From assembly GCF_023073315.1 (NCBI RefSeq), contig NZ_JADPJH010000022.1:555917-619916 (forward strand): 64,000 bases of DNA. The letters are read 5' to 3'. The position numbers and the translations under genes were made by a program. The stretch comes from Bradyrhizobium sp. 1. GTDB taxonomy: Bacteria > Pseudomonadota > Alphaproteobacteria > Rhizobiales > Xanthobacteraceae. A model generated the notes under the pieces. That model had not been told where the DNA came from and searched no databases. It was given only the letters and a program-made list of their open reading frames with translations. Positions 42,489 to 52,057 of this stretch are shown here, one piece after another (within the stretch, counting starts at the first letter, position 1; the number at the start of each line of letters is the position of its first letter).

Positions 42489-44450
42489 TCAACTCCCGCC
42501 GATGAGCGAACGTTCCCGCGTCGCGGCTTTCAAAGCCGCGAGATCGATCTTCGCGGCGATCTTGTCGAGCGAAACAGGCAGGCGCTGGCGCCAATTCGGG
42601 TGCTCGTCGATCGTGCCGGGGATGTTGGGCTGGTCGAGCACGCCGAGCAGATCCTCCAGCGACACTGCCAGGAGACGCGACGGCGTGCGCGACAGGAAGG
42701 CGAGCACCGAATAGAGATCATTGGCTCTGATGCCGTTCTGGCGCAGGATCTCGTCGAGTTGGCCGAGCGCATCCCAGCGCGCCTGATCGCTCTCACCGGG
42801 ATCGATCCCGAGCGACAGCTTCATCCTGAGATCGCTGAACGACCGCCAGCCCGCATAGGTGCAAAGATCATGCGTGTTCAACGTCACCAGCGCGTTTGGC
42901 CGGTAAAAGTCGCTGTTGCGGAAATGGCCGGCATCGTCCCGTTCGAACATCATGACGAGGTAAGACCAGATGCCGAAATCCTGCATGGTCTCGCGAAAAC
43001 CTTCCGGCACGGTGCCGAGGTCCTCGCCGATCACGATGCACTTATGCGCCATACTCTCCTGCGCGATGGCGCCAAGCAGCGCCTCGAACGGCATCTGCAC
43101 ATAGGCGCCGCTATCAGGCTTGAAGCCGCGCGGCACGAGGTAAAGCCGCTTCAGCCCGAGGACGTGGTCGATCCGGATCGCTCCGGCATGGCGCATCGAG
43201 GCTGCAAGCATATCGGCAAAAGGCACGAAAGATTGCGCTTCGAGGCCGCCGGAATTGAAGCCGGCGAGCCCCCAGTCCTGGCCTGCGGTGTTGAGCACGT
43301 CGGGCGGCGCGCCGACGGCGAGATGGCGGGAAATCGCCGTCTGCTCGTTCCAGGCATCGAAGCCGTTGGACTGCACACCGACGGCGACGTCGAGATAGAG
43401 CCCGACGCGCATGCCGAGCTGGCCGGCCAACTCCTTGGCGGCTTGCAACTGGCTATCGGCCGTCCATTGCACGAATTCAACGAACTCGACCTCGTGCTTG
43501 TCGGGGCCGTTGCGCAGCTCGGCGCATGTGGCCTCATCCGGCTGCTGCCATTCCTGCGGCCATTCCCACCACGGCGTCGAGAAGCGGTGGCGCAGCACCT
43601 CGAAGCAGGCGAAGCGGGACAGCAACGGTGCGCGCTCGGCGCGGAAGGCGTCGAACTGGTTGCGGCGGATACCGGTCGCATTTTTCACAAAGCTGTCAAA
43701 GGCGGCACGCAGGCCCAGCCATTTCAACGCCGCCATTTCGACATATGGCACACGATCGCCGTCGCGCAGCCGCGCGGCGGTCGCGGTGGCGTCAGGCACG
43801 AGATCAGCGGAAAATTCCGGGATCGCCTCGACGTCGATATAGAGCGGATTGAGAAACAGCCGGCTGTTCGGCGAATAAGGGCTGCAATCGGCCGGATGAT
43901 TGTCGAACAACACGTGCAGCGGATTGAGCCCGACGCCGTCGGCGCCCAACTGCTTGGCGAGCCGAACGAGGCCGGCGAGATCGGTGAAATCGCCGATGCC
44001 CCAATTGCGGTCGGAGCGGATGCTGTAAAGCTGCACGGCGAGCAGCCAGCCGCGGTCGAAATCGCCGCCGAAGGCGCGCTCGGGTGCCACGATCATGGGC
44101 ACATCTTCCGTCGCATCTTCGGCATCAGTGAGCGTCAACCGATGATAGCCGAGCGGCAGTTCGGCGGGCCAGGCGATCACGGGCTCGCGCGTCTCGCCTT
44201 GTGCGATCAAATTGCCGTTGCCGGTAATCGTCCATTTCAGCGGCGGCGCGCCGATGGCCGCCAATTCAGTGCGCGCACGTCGCAAGGCACGCACCACGAC
44301 GGGCCCGCCGACGAAGCGATAGACCCGCTTCTCCGGGAGGGCGTCGAGGATGGATTTGAGCGCCTCGGGCGCGGTGACCCGCAACTTTCCGAGGGCGTCT
44401 ACGAATTCGGACTGAACGCCCTTGATCTGGGCTTGAGCTAAAAGATCCAT
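42489..44450 (-). CDS. malQ: 4-alpha-glucanotransferase (amylomaltase)
   Basis: A 653-residue GH77 enzyme that moves maltodextrin units and releases glucose. Nucleophile in IRIDHVLGLKRLYLVPRG, acid/base in CIVIGEDLGTVPEGFRE and third Asp in LNTHDLCTYAGW are intact. N-terminal extension of about 150 residues is usual for the long bacterial type. The ATG at 44450 is taken; a TTG at 44468 is also open. It is divergent from glgE and followed by the GH15 gene. Confidence 0.93.
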   Translation of the reverse strand: MDLLAQAQIKGVQSEFVDALGKLRVTAPEALKSILDALPEKRVYRFVGGPVVVRALRRARTELAAIGAPPLKWTITGNGNLIAQGETREPVIAWPAELPLGYHRLTLTDAEDATEDVPMIVAPERAFGGDFDRGWLLAVQLYSIRSDRNWGIGDFTDLAGLVRLAKQLGADGVGLNPLHVLFDNHPADCSPYSPNSRLFLNPLYIDVEAIPEFSADLVPDATATAARLRDGDRVPYVEMAALKWLGLRAAFDSFVKNATGIRRNQFDAFRAERAPLLSRFACFEVLRHRFSTPWWEWPQEWQQPDEATCAELRNGPDKHEVEFVEFVQWTADSQLQAAKELAGQLGMRVGLYLDVAVGVQSNGFDAWNEQTAISRHLAVGAPPDVLNTAGQDWGLAGFNSGGLEAQSFVPFADMLAASMRHAGAIRIDHVLGLKRLYLVPRGFKPDSGAYVQMPFEALLGAIAQESMAHKCIVIGEDLGTVPEGFRETMQDFGIWSYLVMMFERDDAGHFRNSDFYRPNALVTLNTHDLCTYAGWRSFSDLRMKLSLGIDPGESDQARWDALGQLDEILRQNGIRANDLYSVLAFLSRTPSRLLAVSLEDLLGVLDQPNIPGTIDEHPNWRQRLPVSLDKIAAKIDLAALKAATRERSLIGGS

Positions 44451-44528
44451 TCGGCACGCGGCTTGCAAGCCACCCGATTATCGGGGGCATCGATTTTAAC
44501 GAGGCGGTGGAAGGCGTTAGTCAGGGTT

Positions 44529-44554
44529 AACTCGCAAACCGCGCTGGCCGTTCC
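44529..44554 (-). promoter_or_regulatory. Candidate EcfG-type promoter of malQ-GH15
   Basis: On the minus strand GGAAC (44554-44550) is followed by 17 bases and AGTT (44532-44529). It shares a 14-base palindrome, GTTCCCTGGGGAAC (44550-44563), with the glgE promoter on the other strand, so that the two -35 boxes are back to back. The expected start of transcription is about 70 bases before malQ. Confidence 0.6.
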
Positions 44555-44558
44555 CTGG

Positions 44559-44584
44559 GGAACCAATGACACACAAGCGGCTTT
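44559..44584 (+). promoter_or_regulatory. Candidate EcfG-type promoter of glgE operon
   Basis: GGAAC (44559-44563) is followed by 17 bases and CTTT (44581-44584), one base from the consensus cGTT. It lies back to back with the malQ candidate. Transcription from here would begin about 60 bases before the glgE GTG and could include treS/mak, glgB, glgX, treZ and treY. Confidence 0.55.
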
Positions 44585-44654
44585 CTATATAGGTATAAAG
44601 CGTAGGTTCCCGACAAGGGAAACGGGCTCCTGCTTTCTTGTCAATGGCATCACC

Positions 44655-46613
44655 GTGAACAAGACAATTCAAACTGTCGAGAGTGCCGCAGCCGGCAGCA
44701 CTTTCATCATCGAGGACGTCTATCCCTTGATCGACGGCGGCCGCTTCGCCGTGAAGCGGATCGCGGGCGAGCGTGTCGAGGTCTGGGCCGACATCTACCG
44801 CGATGGCGACGCCGTGATCAGTGCCGCGCTGATCTGGCGCCGCGAGCAGGACCGGGAATGGCAGAGCAAGCCGATGATTCCTCACGGCAATGATCGCTGG
44901 TCCGGCGCGTTCACCCCCGGTGAACCCGGCCCATATGTCTACGCGATCGAAGCCTGGACCGACGAATTCGCCACCTGGTCCCACGCCGTCGCGCGAAAAC
45001 AGCGCACGGGTGCCGATGTCAGCCTCGATGCGATCGAGGGCGCCAGCCTGCTGACCAAGGTGCATGGCGTGCGGCAGGACGCAGCAGAGGTCATCGTCAG
45101 GCAATGCGAGGACTATCTTCAGACTGGCGACGTCGCCCCGCTGCTTTCAACCGAGCTCGGCGAAGCCATGGCCGACAGCCAATCGCGCCCCGATTTGACG
45201 CGCTCGCCACTGTTCCCGTTAATCATCGACCGCGACAGAGCGCGCTTCGGCGCCTGGTATCAGATGATGCCGCGCAGCCAGAGCCAGGACTTGAGCCACG
45301 CCGCCGGCCAGCACGGCACGCTGCGCGACTGCATCGCGCGCGTGTCGGATATCGCCGCGATGGGTTTTGACGTGCTTTACTTCACGCCGATCCACCCGAT
45401 CGGAAGCACCCGCCGCAAAGGCCGCAACAATGCGCTGGTGGCGAGCGAAGGCGATCCCGGCTCGCCCTATGCGATCGGCAGTGCCGACGGCGGACACGAT
45501 GCGCTGCATCCCGAGCTCGGCACCATCGAGGATTTTCGCGCGCTGGTCGCGACCTGTCTTGAGTACGGCCTCGAACTCGCGCTCGACTTCGCCGTGCAGT
45601 GCTCGCCGGATCATCCCTGGCTGACGCAGCATCCGGAATGGTTCAAATGGCGGCCGGATCGCTCGGTGCGGACGGCAGATGGCCCGTACTCGGACATCGT
45701 CATCCCCGATTTCGCCTCCGTCGACCGGACCGGACTGTGGAACGCGTTCCGCGACGCCATGCTGTTCTGGATCGACCATGGCGTCACGATTTTCGCCATC
45801 GACAATCACGACACCGCACCGCTTCCGTTCTGGGACTGGCTGATCAGCGACATCCGCCGCCGGCATCCGGAAGTGATCCTGTTCTCCAAAACGTACGCGC
45901 GGCCGAAGCCGATGAAAGGCCTCGCAAAACTCGGCTTCGCGCAGTCCTTCAGCTATTTCCCCTGGCGCACGGCGAAGTGGGAGCTGGAGCAATATTTTGG
46001 CGAGCTGACGCGCTATCCTGAGCGGGATTTTTATCGGGCGAACCTGTTCGTGAACACGCCTGACCTGCTGCCCTATCATCTCCAGAGCGGAGAGCCCTGG
46101 ACGTTCAAATCCCGCGTTGCGCTGGCGGCAACGCTTTCGGGCAATTACGGCGTCTACAGCGGATTCGAACTGCTGGAGCATGAGGCCGCACCCGGTCGCG
46201 AAGAATATCTCGACTCGGAGAAATATCAGATCAAGCCGCGCGACTGGAACAAGCCGGGTAACATCAAGCCCTACATCGCCGCGCTGAACCGCATCCGCAA
46301 CGACAACACGGCACTTCAGCAGACGGCCAATTTGCGCTTCCTCGGCATCGAGGATGGCGAGACGATCGCCTTCGCCAAGGCGGCGACCGACGCGACCAAT
46401 AGCGTCGTTGCGGTCGTCGCTCTCTCGCGCCATGTGCGCGAGTTCTGGTTGCCGCTCGGCGACCTCACCATCGACGTTGGCGGCGAGCGCTGTCCCGTCT
46501 CCGCACTCGAAAATCTCATCACCGGCGAACAGTCCCGCATCGAATGGGGCGGGATCAAATTGCGTATCGATCCCGACCGCGATCCGGCATTGCTGTTCCG
46601 CTGCCTGGCGTAA
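44655..46613 (+). CDS. glgE: GlgE-like maltosyltransferase (GH13_3) with altered active site
   Basis: A 652-residue member of the GlgE family, which extends alpha-1,4-glucan from maltose-1-phosphate. The family N-terminus (FIIEDVYPLIDGGRFAVKRI), RKGRNNAL, FAVQCSPDHPW, NTPDLLPYHLQ and SEKYQIKPRDW are all present. But the nucleophile motif reads FAIDNHDTA, with Asp383 kept and Ala381 where GH13 has Arg, and the acid/base motif reads FSKTYARP, with Lys412 in place of the Glu expected 29 residues after the nucleophile. The Lys-Lys-Tyr stretch of the phosphate site is also shortened. Start: a GTG; the frame extends upstream to 44463 but reads as non-coding. Activity is uncertain. Confidence 0.88.
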   Translation: MNKTIQTVESAAAGSTFIIEDVYPLIDGGRFAVKRIAGERVEVWADIYRDGDAVISAALIWRREQDREWQSKPMIPHGNDRWSGAFTPGEPGPYVYAIEAWTDEFATWSHAVARKQRTGADVSLDAIEGASLLTKVHGVRQDAAEVIVRQCEDYLQTGDVAPLLSTELGEAMADSQSRPDLTRSPLFPLIIDRDRARFGAWYQMMPRSQSQDLSHAAGQHGTLRDCIARVSDIAAMGFDVLYFTPIHPIGSTRRKGRNNALVASEGDPGSPYAIGSADGGHDALHPELGTIEDFRALVATCLEYGLELALDFAVQCSPDHPWLTQHPEWFKWRPDRSVRTADGPYSDIVIPDFASVDRTGLWNAFRDAMLFWIDHGVTIFAIDNHDTAPLPFWDWLISDIRRRHPEVILFSKTYARPKPMKGLAKLGFAQSFSYFPWRTAKWELEQYFGELTRYPERDFYRANLFVNTPDLLPYHLQSGEPWTFKSRVALAATLSGNYGVYSGFELLEHEAAPGREEYLDSEKYQIKPRDWNKPGNIKPYIAALNRIRNDNTALQQTANLRFLGIEDGETIAFAKAATDATNSVVAVVALSRHVREFWLPLGDLTIDVGGERCPVSALENLITGEQSRIEWGGIKLRIDPDRDPALLFRCLA

Positions 46614-46623
46614 GGATCACGCC

Positions 46624-49600
46624 ATGAATGTTTTGTCTTCCGTCGACACCAAGAAAGCCGAGGCTGCCGAGATCGTGGATGAGCTCTGGTACAAGGACGC
46701 CATTATCTATCAGCTTCACGTCAAGGCGTTTGCAGACAGCAATAATGACGGCATCGGCGACTTCGCCGGGCTGACCGAGAAGCTGCCCTATCTCCAGGAG
46801 CTCGGCGTCACCGCGCTGTGGCTGCTGCCGTTCTATCCGTCGCCCGGACGCGACGACGGCTACGACATCGGCGATTACGGCTCGATCAATCCCGATTTCG
46901 GGACCATGAAGGATTTCAAGCGCTTCATCCAGGAAGCGCAAAAGCGCGGCCTGCGCGTCATCACCGAACTCGTCGTCAACCACACCTCGGACCAGCACGA
47001 TTGGTTCAAGCGCGCGCGCCGCAGTCCGGCAGGCTCGAGTGCCCGCGACTGGTATGTCTGGAGCGACACCGACCAGAAATACCAGGGCACGCGGATCATC
47101 TTTACCGACACCGAGAAATCCAACTGGACCTGGGATCCGGAGGCCGGCGCCTTCTACTGGCACCGCTTCTTCTCGCACCAGCCGGATCTCAATTTCGACA
47201 ATCCACGCGTGGTCAGCGCTCTCATCCAGGTAATGAAGCGCTGGCTCGATGCCGGCGTCGACGGCTTCCGGCTGGATGCCATTCCCTATCTCTGCGAGCG
47301 CGAGGGCACCTCGAACGAGAACCTTCCCGAGACGCATGCGATCATCAAGCGGCTGCGCCATGAACTGGACGCGTATTCCAAAGGCAAGCTGCTGCTCGCG
47401 GAGGCCAACCAATGGCCGGAGGACGTGCAGGAATATTTCGGCCGTGGCGACGAATGCCACATGGCCTACCACTTCCCGCTGATGCCGCGCATCTACATGG
47501 CGATCGCGCAGGAGGACCGCTTCCCGATCACCGACATTTTGCGCCAGACGCCGGACATTCCGGCGAGCTGCCAATGGGCGCTGTTCCTGCGCAACCATGA
47601 CGAGCTGACGCTGGAAATGGTCACCGACGTCGAGCGCGATTATCTGTGGTCGACCTACGCCAACGATCCACGCGCGCGGATCAATGTCGGCATCCGCCGG
47701 CGCCTTGCGCCGCTGATGGACAATGATCGTCGCAAGATCGAGCTGATGAACTCGCTGCTGCTGTCCTTCCCCGGTACGCCGATCATCTATTACGGCGACG
47801 AGATCGGGATGGGCGACAACATCTATCTCGGCGACCGCAACGGCGTTCGGACGCCGATGCAGTGGAGCCCGGACCGCAATGGCGGCTTCTCACGCGCCGA
47901 TCCGGCCCGCCTCTACGCGCCGCCGATCATGGACCCCGTCTACGGCTACGAATCCGTGAACGTGGAGGCGCAGTCGCGCAGCCTGTCGTCGCAGCTCAAC
48001 GCCACCAAGCGGCTGATCTCGGTACGCAAGTCGACGCTGGCCTTCGGCCGCGGCACCATGACCTTCATCCGGCCTTCCAATCGCGCCGTGCTGGCCTATG
48101 TCCGGCAGTATCGCGACGAAGTGATCCTCTGCGTCTCGAACCTCTCCCGCGCAGCACAGGCGACCGAGCTTGATTTGTCGCCGTGGAAGGACCGCATCCC
48201 GCTGGAGATGCTCGGACGCACGCGTTTCCCGGCGATCGGCGAACTGCCTTATATGATCACGCTGGGGCCCTACGGCTTCTACTGGTTCCAGCTCAACGAG
48301 CGCGACAAATCCGAGCCGGTGATACCGCACGCGGTGCCGGAGTTCGAAACGCTGGTGGTGCCGGTCAATTCGAACTGGGTGTCGCTTGCGCGCGAGCGCG
48401 GCATGTTCGAGCGCGACGTGCTGCCGGGCTTCCTGTCGCGGACACGCTGGTATCCCGAACACAATCCCAAGCACATCAAGGCCACGCTGACCTCGGCGGT
48501 GCCTTTCAGCGACATCGGCGACAACAGGCCCTGGATTGCGTTTTTCGAGACCACACAGGACGATGCGACCACGCGTTACGTACTGCCCATGCAGATCGAA
48601 TGGGTGCGCTTCGACCGCGAACGCTTCAACCCGAAAGCGCTCGCCGCCGTGCGCCAGGGCGCGCGCGAGGGCACACTGCTCGACGTCGCGACCGAGCAGA
48701 TCTTCATCGGACTTTTCCTGCGTGGTCTTTCGCAGAACCTGGTGGTGGAGGAGAACAATCTGCGGCTTGAGTTCAAGGCCACCAGCAGGTTTGCCGATTA
48801 CACCATCAAGGAGCCCGGACGCATCCGCGCCATCGAGCAGTCGAACAGCACGGCGCTGGTCGACAATCAGTATGTCGCCAAGATTCATCGCCAGCTCGAA
48901 AGCGGCATCAATCCCGAGATCGAGATCGGCCGCTACCTGACCGAGATCGCCCACTTTGCCAATACGCCGGCGCTGCTCGGCAGCGTCGAGCTGGTCGAAG
49001 GTGGGAGCCGAAGCGCGGTCGGCGTGCTGCACGCCTATGTCGAGAACCAGGGCGACGGCTGGGCCGTGACCAATGGCTATCTCGACCGCTATATCGACGA
49101 GCAGCGGCTCACGCCAGTGGGCGAAGCCCCCCGCGAGACCCAGGAGCAGGCGCTCTATCTGCATTTCATCGCGCAGATCGGCCGGCGGTTGGCCGAGCTT
49201 CATGTGGCTCTCGCCGCTGCAAAGCCCACCGATCTCGCGCCGGAGCCGATCGGCTCCACGCACATCAAGCGCTGGGCCTCCGACCTCAAGGCACGTGCCG
49301 AGCGGGTCTTCGAACGGCTGGCCGACGGCCGCGATGGCCTGCGCGAAGCCGACCGTCCGCTGGTCGACCAGCTCACCGCAGTCCGTGCGACTCTGCCCGA
49401 CCATTTGAATGCACTATTGCCTTCCGGGATCGGCGGGTTGAACATCCGTCATCACGGCGACTTCCGCCTCGGGCAAACTCTGATCGTGAAGGATGATATC
49501 TTCATCATCGATTTCGACGGCGATCCGCGCCTGCCGCTGGCCGACAAGCGGCGCAAGCTGCCTGCCGCGCGCGACGTCGCCGGCCTGATCCGCTCGATTG

Positions 49601-49914
49601 ATCTTTCGGTTAACGCCGCGCTTAACCGGGCGCTGTCGGGGGGGATTGAGGAGCAGGGCCGGCTCACGGCCGCGCTCGGGCAATGGCGCGAACGCGCCAC
49701 CGCGACGTTCCTGTCCGCCTATCGCGAGGCCATGACCGACCGGCTTCTGTGGCCGGAAGACCAGCACTCGGCGGAGGGCCTGTTAAGGTTTTTCCTGCTT
49801 GATCAAGCGTTCGACGAAGTAGAGTACGAGCTGTCCCACCGGCCTGAGGGGCTCCATGCGCCGCTGACCGGACTGCTTCGCATTCTGTCCAGTGAGAGCG
49901 AAGCCCATGCCTAA
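46624..49914 (+). CDS. treS: Trehalose synthase/maltokinase fusion
   Basis: A 1096-residue fusion. Residues 1-560 are the GH13 trehalose synthase, which interconverts trehalose and maltose (Asp218 in GFRLDAIPYL, Glu260 in LAEANQW, Asp326 in RNHDEL, all intact). Residues 570-1096 are maltokinase (IRHHGDFRLGQTL and IIDFDGDPRLPLADKRRKLP), which makes maltose-1-phosphate from maltose and ATP. The fusion hands its product to GlgE, encoded ten bases upstream. The start at 46624 is used; the frame upstream overlaps glgE. Confidence 0.94.
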   Translation: MNVLSSVDTKKAEAAEIVDELWYKDAIIYQLHVKAFADSNNDGIGDFAGLTEKLPYLQELGVTALWLLPFYPSPGRDDGYDIGDYGSINPDFGTMKDFKRFIQEAQKRGLRVITELVVNHTSDQHDWFKRARRSPAGSSARDWYVWSDTDQKYQGTRIIFTDTEKSNWTWDPEAGAFYWHRFFSHQPDLNFDNPRVVSALIQVMKRWLDAGVDGFRLDAIPYLCEREGTSNENLPETHAIIKRLRHELDAYSKGKLLLAEANQWPEDVQEYFGRGDECHMAYHFPLMPRIYMAIAQEDRFPITDILRQTPDIPASCQWALFLRNHDELTLEMVTDVERDYLWSTYANDPRARINVGIRRRLAPLMDNDRRKIELMNSLLLSFPGTPIIYYGDEIGMGDNIYLGDRNGVRTPMQWSPDRNGGFSRADPARLYAPPIMDPVYGYESVNVEAQSRSLSSQLNATKRLISVRKSTLAFGRGTMTFIRPSNRAVLAYVRQYRDEVILCVSNLSRAAQATELDLSPWKDRIPLEMLGRTRFPAIGELPYMITLGPYGFYWFQLNERDKSEPVIPHAVPEFETLVVPVNSNWVSLARERGMFERDVLPGFLSRTRWYPEHNPKHIKATLTSAVPFSDIGDNRPWIAFFETTQDDATTRYVLPMQIEWVRFDRERFNPKALAAVRQGAREGTLLDVATEQIFIGLFLRGLSQNLVVEENNLRLEFKATSRFADYTIKEPGRIRAIEQSNSTALVDNQYVAKIHRQLESGINPEIEIGRYLTEIAHFANTPALLGSVELVEGGSRSAVGVLHAYVENQGDGWAVTNGYLDRYIDEQRLTPVGEAPRETQEQALYLHFIAQIGRRLAELHVALAAAKPTDLAPEPIGSTHIKRWASDLKARAERVFERLADGRDGLREADRPLVDQLTAVRATLPDHLNALLPSGIGGLNIRHHGDFRLGQTLIVKDDIFIIDFDGDPRLPLADKRRKLPAARDVAGLIRSIDLSVNAALNRALSGGIEEQGRLTAALGQWRERATATFLSAYREAMTDRLLWPEDQHSAEGLLRFFLLDQAFDEVEYELSHRPEGLHAPLTGLLRILSSESEAHA

Positions 49915-52054
49915 ACTGCCAGCCGAGGCCTATGCGATCATCGAGGGCCGCCACTCCGACCCCTTCCACTATCTCGGGCTACATCCCGAGGGCGACAGGA
50001 GCGTGGTGCGCGCGTTCCTGCCCGAGGCCTCCAATGTCGAGGCGGTCGGTGAGCATGGCGAGGTGGCGAAGCTCGACCGCGTCCACGATTCCGGCCTGTT
50101 CATCGGCGCGCTTCCCAACGGCTCCAAGCGCTACCAGCTCCGCGCCAAATTCGGCGACAACGTCGTCGAGTTCGAGGACGCCTACCGATTTCCACCGATC
50201 CTGACCGACTTCGATCTCTATCTGCTCGGCGAGGGCACCCATCAGCGGCTCTACGATAAGCTCGGCGCGCATCCGATGACACTCGAGGGTATCGATGGCA
50301 TCGGCTTCGTGGTGCTGGCGCCGAATGCGCGGCGCGTCGCCGTGGTCGGCGATTTCAATTTCTGGAACGCGCGGCGCCATCCCATGCGGGTGCGCGGCGC
50401 CGGCTATTGGGAATTGTTCATCCCGCACGCCAAGACGGGCGATCACTACAAGTTCGACATCATCGGGCCGCACGGTCATCAGCTGCCGCTGAAGTCCGAT
50501 CCCATGGCCTTTGCGAGCGAGGTGCGGCCGAAAACGGCGTCGATCGTGTTCGACGAGGCGCACCTCGCACGTCCGCGCCCGGCGCAAGATGGCATCAATG
50601 CGCTATCGGCGCCGATGTCGATCTACGAGGTCCACCTTGGTTCGTGGCGGCGCAAGAACGGCGATGAATGGCTGACCTATCGCGAGTTGGCCGAACAACT
50701 GCCGGCCTATGCCCGCGACATGGGTTTTACCCATCTCGAATTCATGCCCGTCAGCGAGCATCCATTCGACGGCTCCTGGGGCTATCAGCCGACCGGCCTC
50801 TATGCGCCGACCAGCCGCTTCGGCACGCCGGAGGATTTCGCCGCGCTGGTCGATGCCTGCCACCGCGAAGGCGTCGGCGTGCTGCTCGACTGGGTGCCCG
50901 GCCACTTCCCGGACGATCCGCACGGGCTCGGCAGCTTTGACGGCACCGCGCTCTACGAGCACGCCAACCCGCTCCAGGGCCGCCATCTCGACTGGGGCAC
51001 GCTGATCTATAATTACGGCCGCACCGAAGTGACGAACTTCCTGGTATCGAACGCGCTGTTCTGGCTGGAGCGTTACGCCATCGACGGTTTGCGCGTCGAT
51101 GCGGTGGCGTCCATGCTCTATCTCGACTACAGCCGTCCGCCCGGTGCCTGGATTCCGAACCAGTATGGTGGCCGCGAAAACATCGAGGCGGTCGCGTTCC
51201 TGCGCCGCTTCAACACCGAGCTGTTCGCGCGTTTTCCGCAGGCAACCACGGCGGCCGAGGAATCCACCGCATGGCCGCAGGTTTCGCGCCCGGTCGAATT
51301 CGGCGGGCTCGGCTTCGGCTACAAGTGGAACATGGGGTGGATGCACGACACGCTGAACTACATCAGCAAGGATCCCATTCACCGCAAGCATCATCACGGC
51401 GACATCCTGTTCGGTCTGCACTACGCGTTCTCGGAAAACTTCATCCTGCCGCTGTCGCATGACGAGGTCGTGCACGGGAAGCGCTCGATCCTCGGCCGCA
51501 TGCCCGGCGACGAATGGCAGCGCTTTGCCAACTTGCGCGCTTACTACAGCTTCATGTTCGGCCATCCCGGCAAGAAACTGCTATTTATGGGCTCCGAGAT
51601 CGCGCAGAGCCGCGAATGGAATCACGACCAGTCGCTCGACTGGCACCTGCTGGAATACAAAAACCACTCGGGCATCCAGGCCCTGATCCGCGATCTCAAC
51701 CGGCTCTATCGCGCCGTGCCCGCGCTGCATCAGATGGACTGTGATCCGGCCGGCTTCGAGTGGCTGATCACGGATGACGCCAACCGCAACGTCTTCGCCT
51801 GGCTGCGCAAGGGAATTGACGAGCACGCGCGGTGTCTGGTGATCGTCAACTTCTCCCCCAACGTCTATCGGAACTACCGCGTCCCCGTGCCCTTTGCCGG
51901 CAAGTGGAAAGAGGTGTTCAATTCGGACTCCGCCCATTATGGCGGTACCAATGTCGGGAACATCGGCGAGGTCCATACCGTTGACGGCAAGGCGCCCGAG
52001 CTTCGCCTCACCATCCCGCCGCTCGCCGCGATCTTCCTCGTTCCGGAAAGCTGA
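49907..52054 (+). CDS. glgB: 1,4-alpha-glucan branching enzyme
   Basis: A 715-residue GH13 enzyme that adds alpha-1,6 branches. The N-terminal carbohydrate-binding modules precede the catalytic barrel, where Asp398 (GLRVDAVASM), Glu451 (AAEEST) and Asp519 (LSHDEVVHGK) have the same spacing as D405, E458 and D526 of the E. coli enzyme. It overlaps the treS/mak gene; an upstream GTG at 49892 is an alternative start. It supplies branches to the polymer GlgE would extend. Confidence 0.95.
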   Translation: MPKLPAEAYAIIEGRHSDPFHYLGLHPEGDRSVVRAFLPEASNVEAVGEHGEVAKLDRVHDSGLFIGALPNGSKRYQLRAKFGDNVVEFEDAYRFPPILTDFDLYLLGEGTHQRLYDKLGAHPMTLEGIDGIGFVVLAPNARRVAVVGDFNFWNARRHPMRVRGAGYWELFIPHAKTGDHYKFDIIGPHGHQLPLKSDPMAFASEVRPKTASIVFDEAHLARPRPAQDGINALSAPMSIYEVHLGSWRRKNGDEWLTYRELAEQLPAYARDMGFTHLEFMPVSEHPFDGSWGYQPTGLYAPTSRFGTPEDFAALVDACHREGVGVLLDWVPGHFPDDPHGLGSFDGTALYEHANPLQGRHLDWGTLIYNYGRTEVTNFLVSNALFWLERYAIDGLRVDAVASMLYLDYSRPPGAWIPNQYGGRENIEAVAFLRRFNTELFARFPQATTAAEESTAWPQVSRPVEFGGLGFGYKWNMGWMHDTLNYISKDPIHRKHHHGDILFGLHYAFSENFILPLSHDEVVHGKRSILGRMPGDEWQRFANLRAYYSFMFGHPGKKLLFMGSEIAQSREWNHDQSLDWHLLEYKNHSGIQALIRDLNRLYRAVPALHQMDCDPAGFEWLITDDANRNVFAWLRKGIDEHARCLVIVNFSPNVYRNYRVPVPFAGKWKEVFNSDSAHYGGTNVGNIGEVHTVDGKAPELRLTIPPLAAIFLVPES

Positions 52055-52057
52055 CCG

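Noticed and set aside
42600..44441. 613-residue frame opposite malQ
   Set aside because: Antisense shadow; malQ has intact catalytic motifs.
44463..44654. N-terminal extension of GlgE from a TTG at 44463
   Set aside because: Not GlgE-like and would start upstream of the promoter candidate at 44559.
44655..46613. Frameshift as the reason for the altered GlgE active site
   Set aside because: Family motifs continue in the same frame before, between and after the two substitutions, and the 29-residue spacing is exact.
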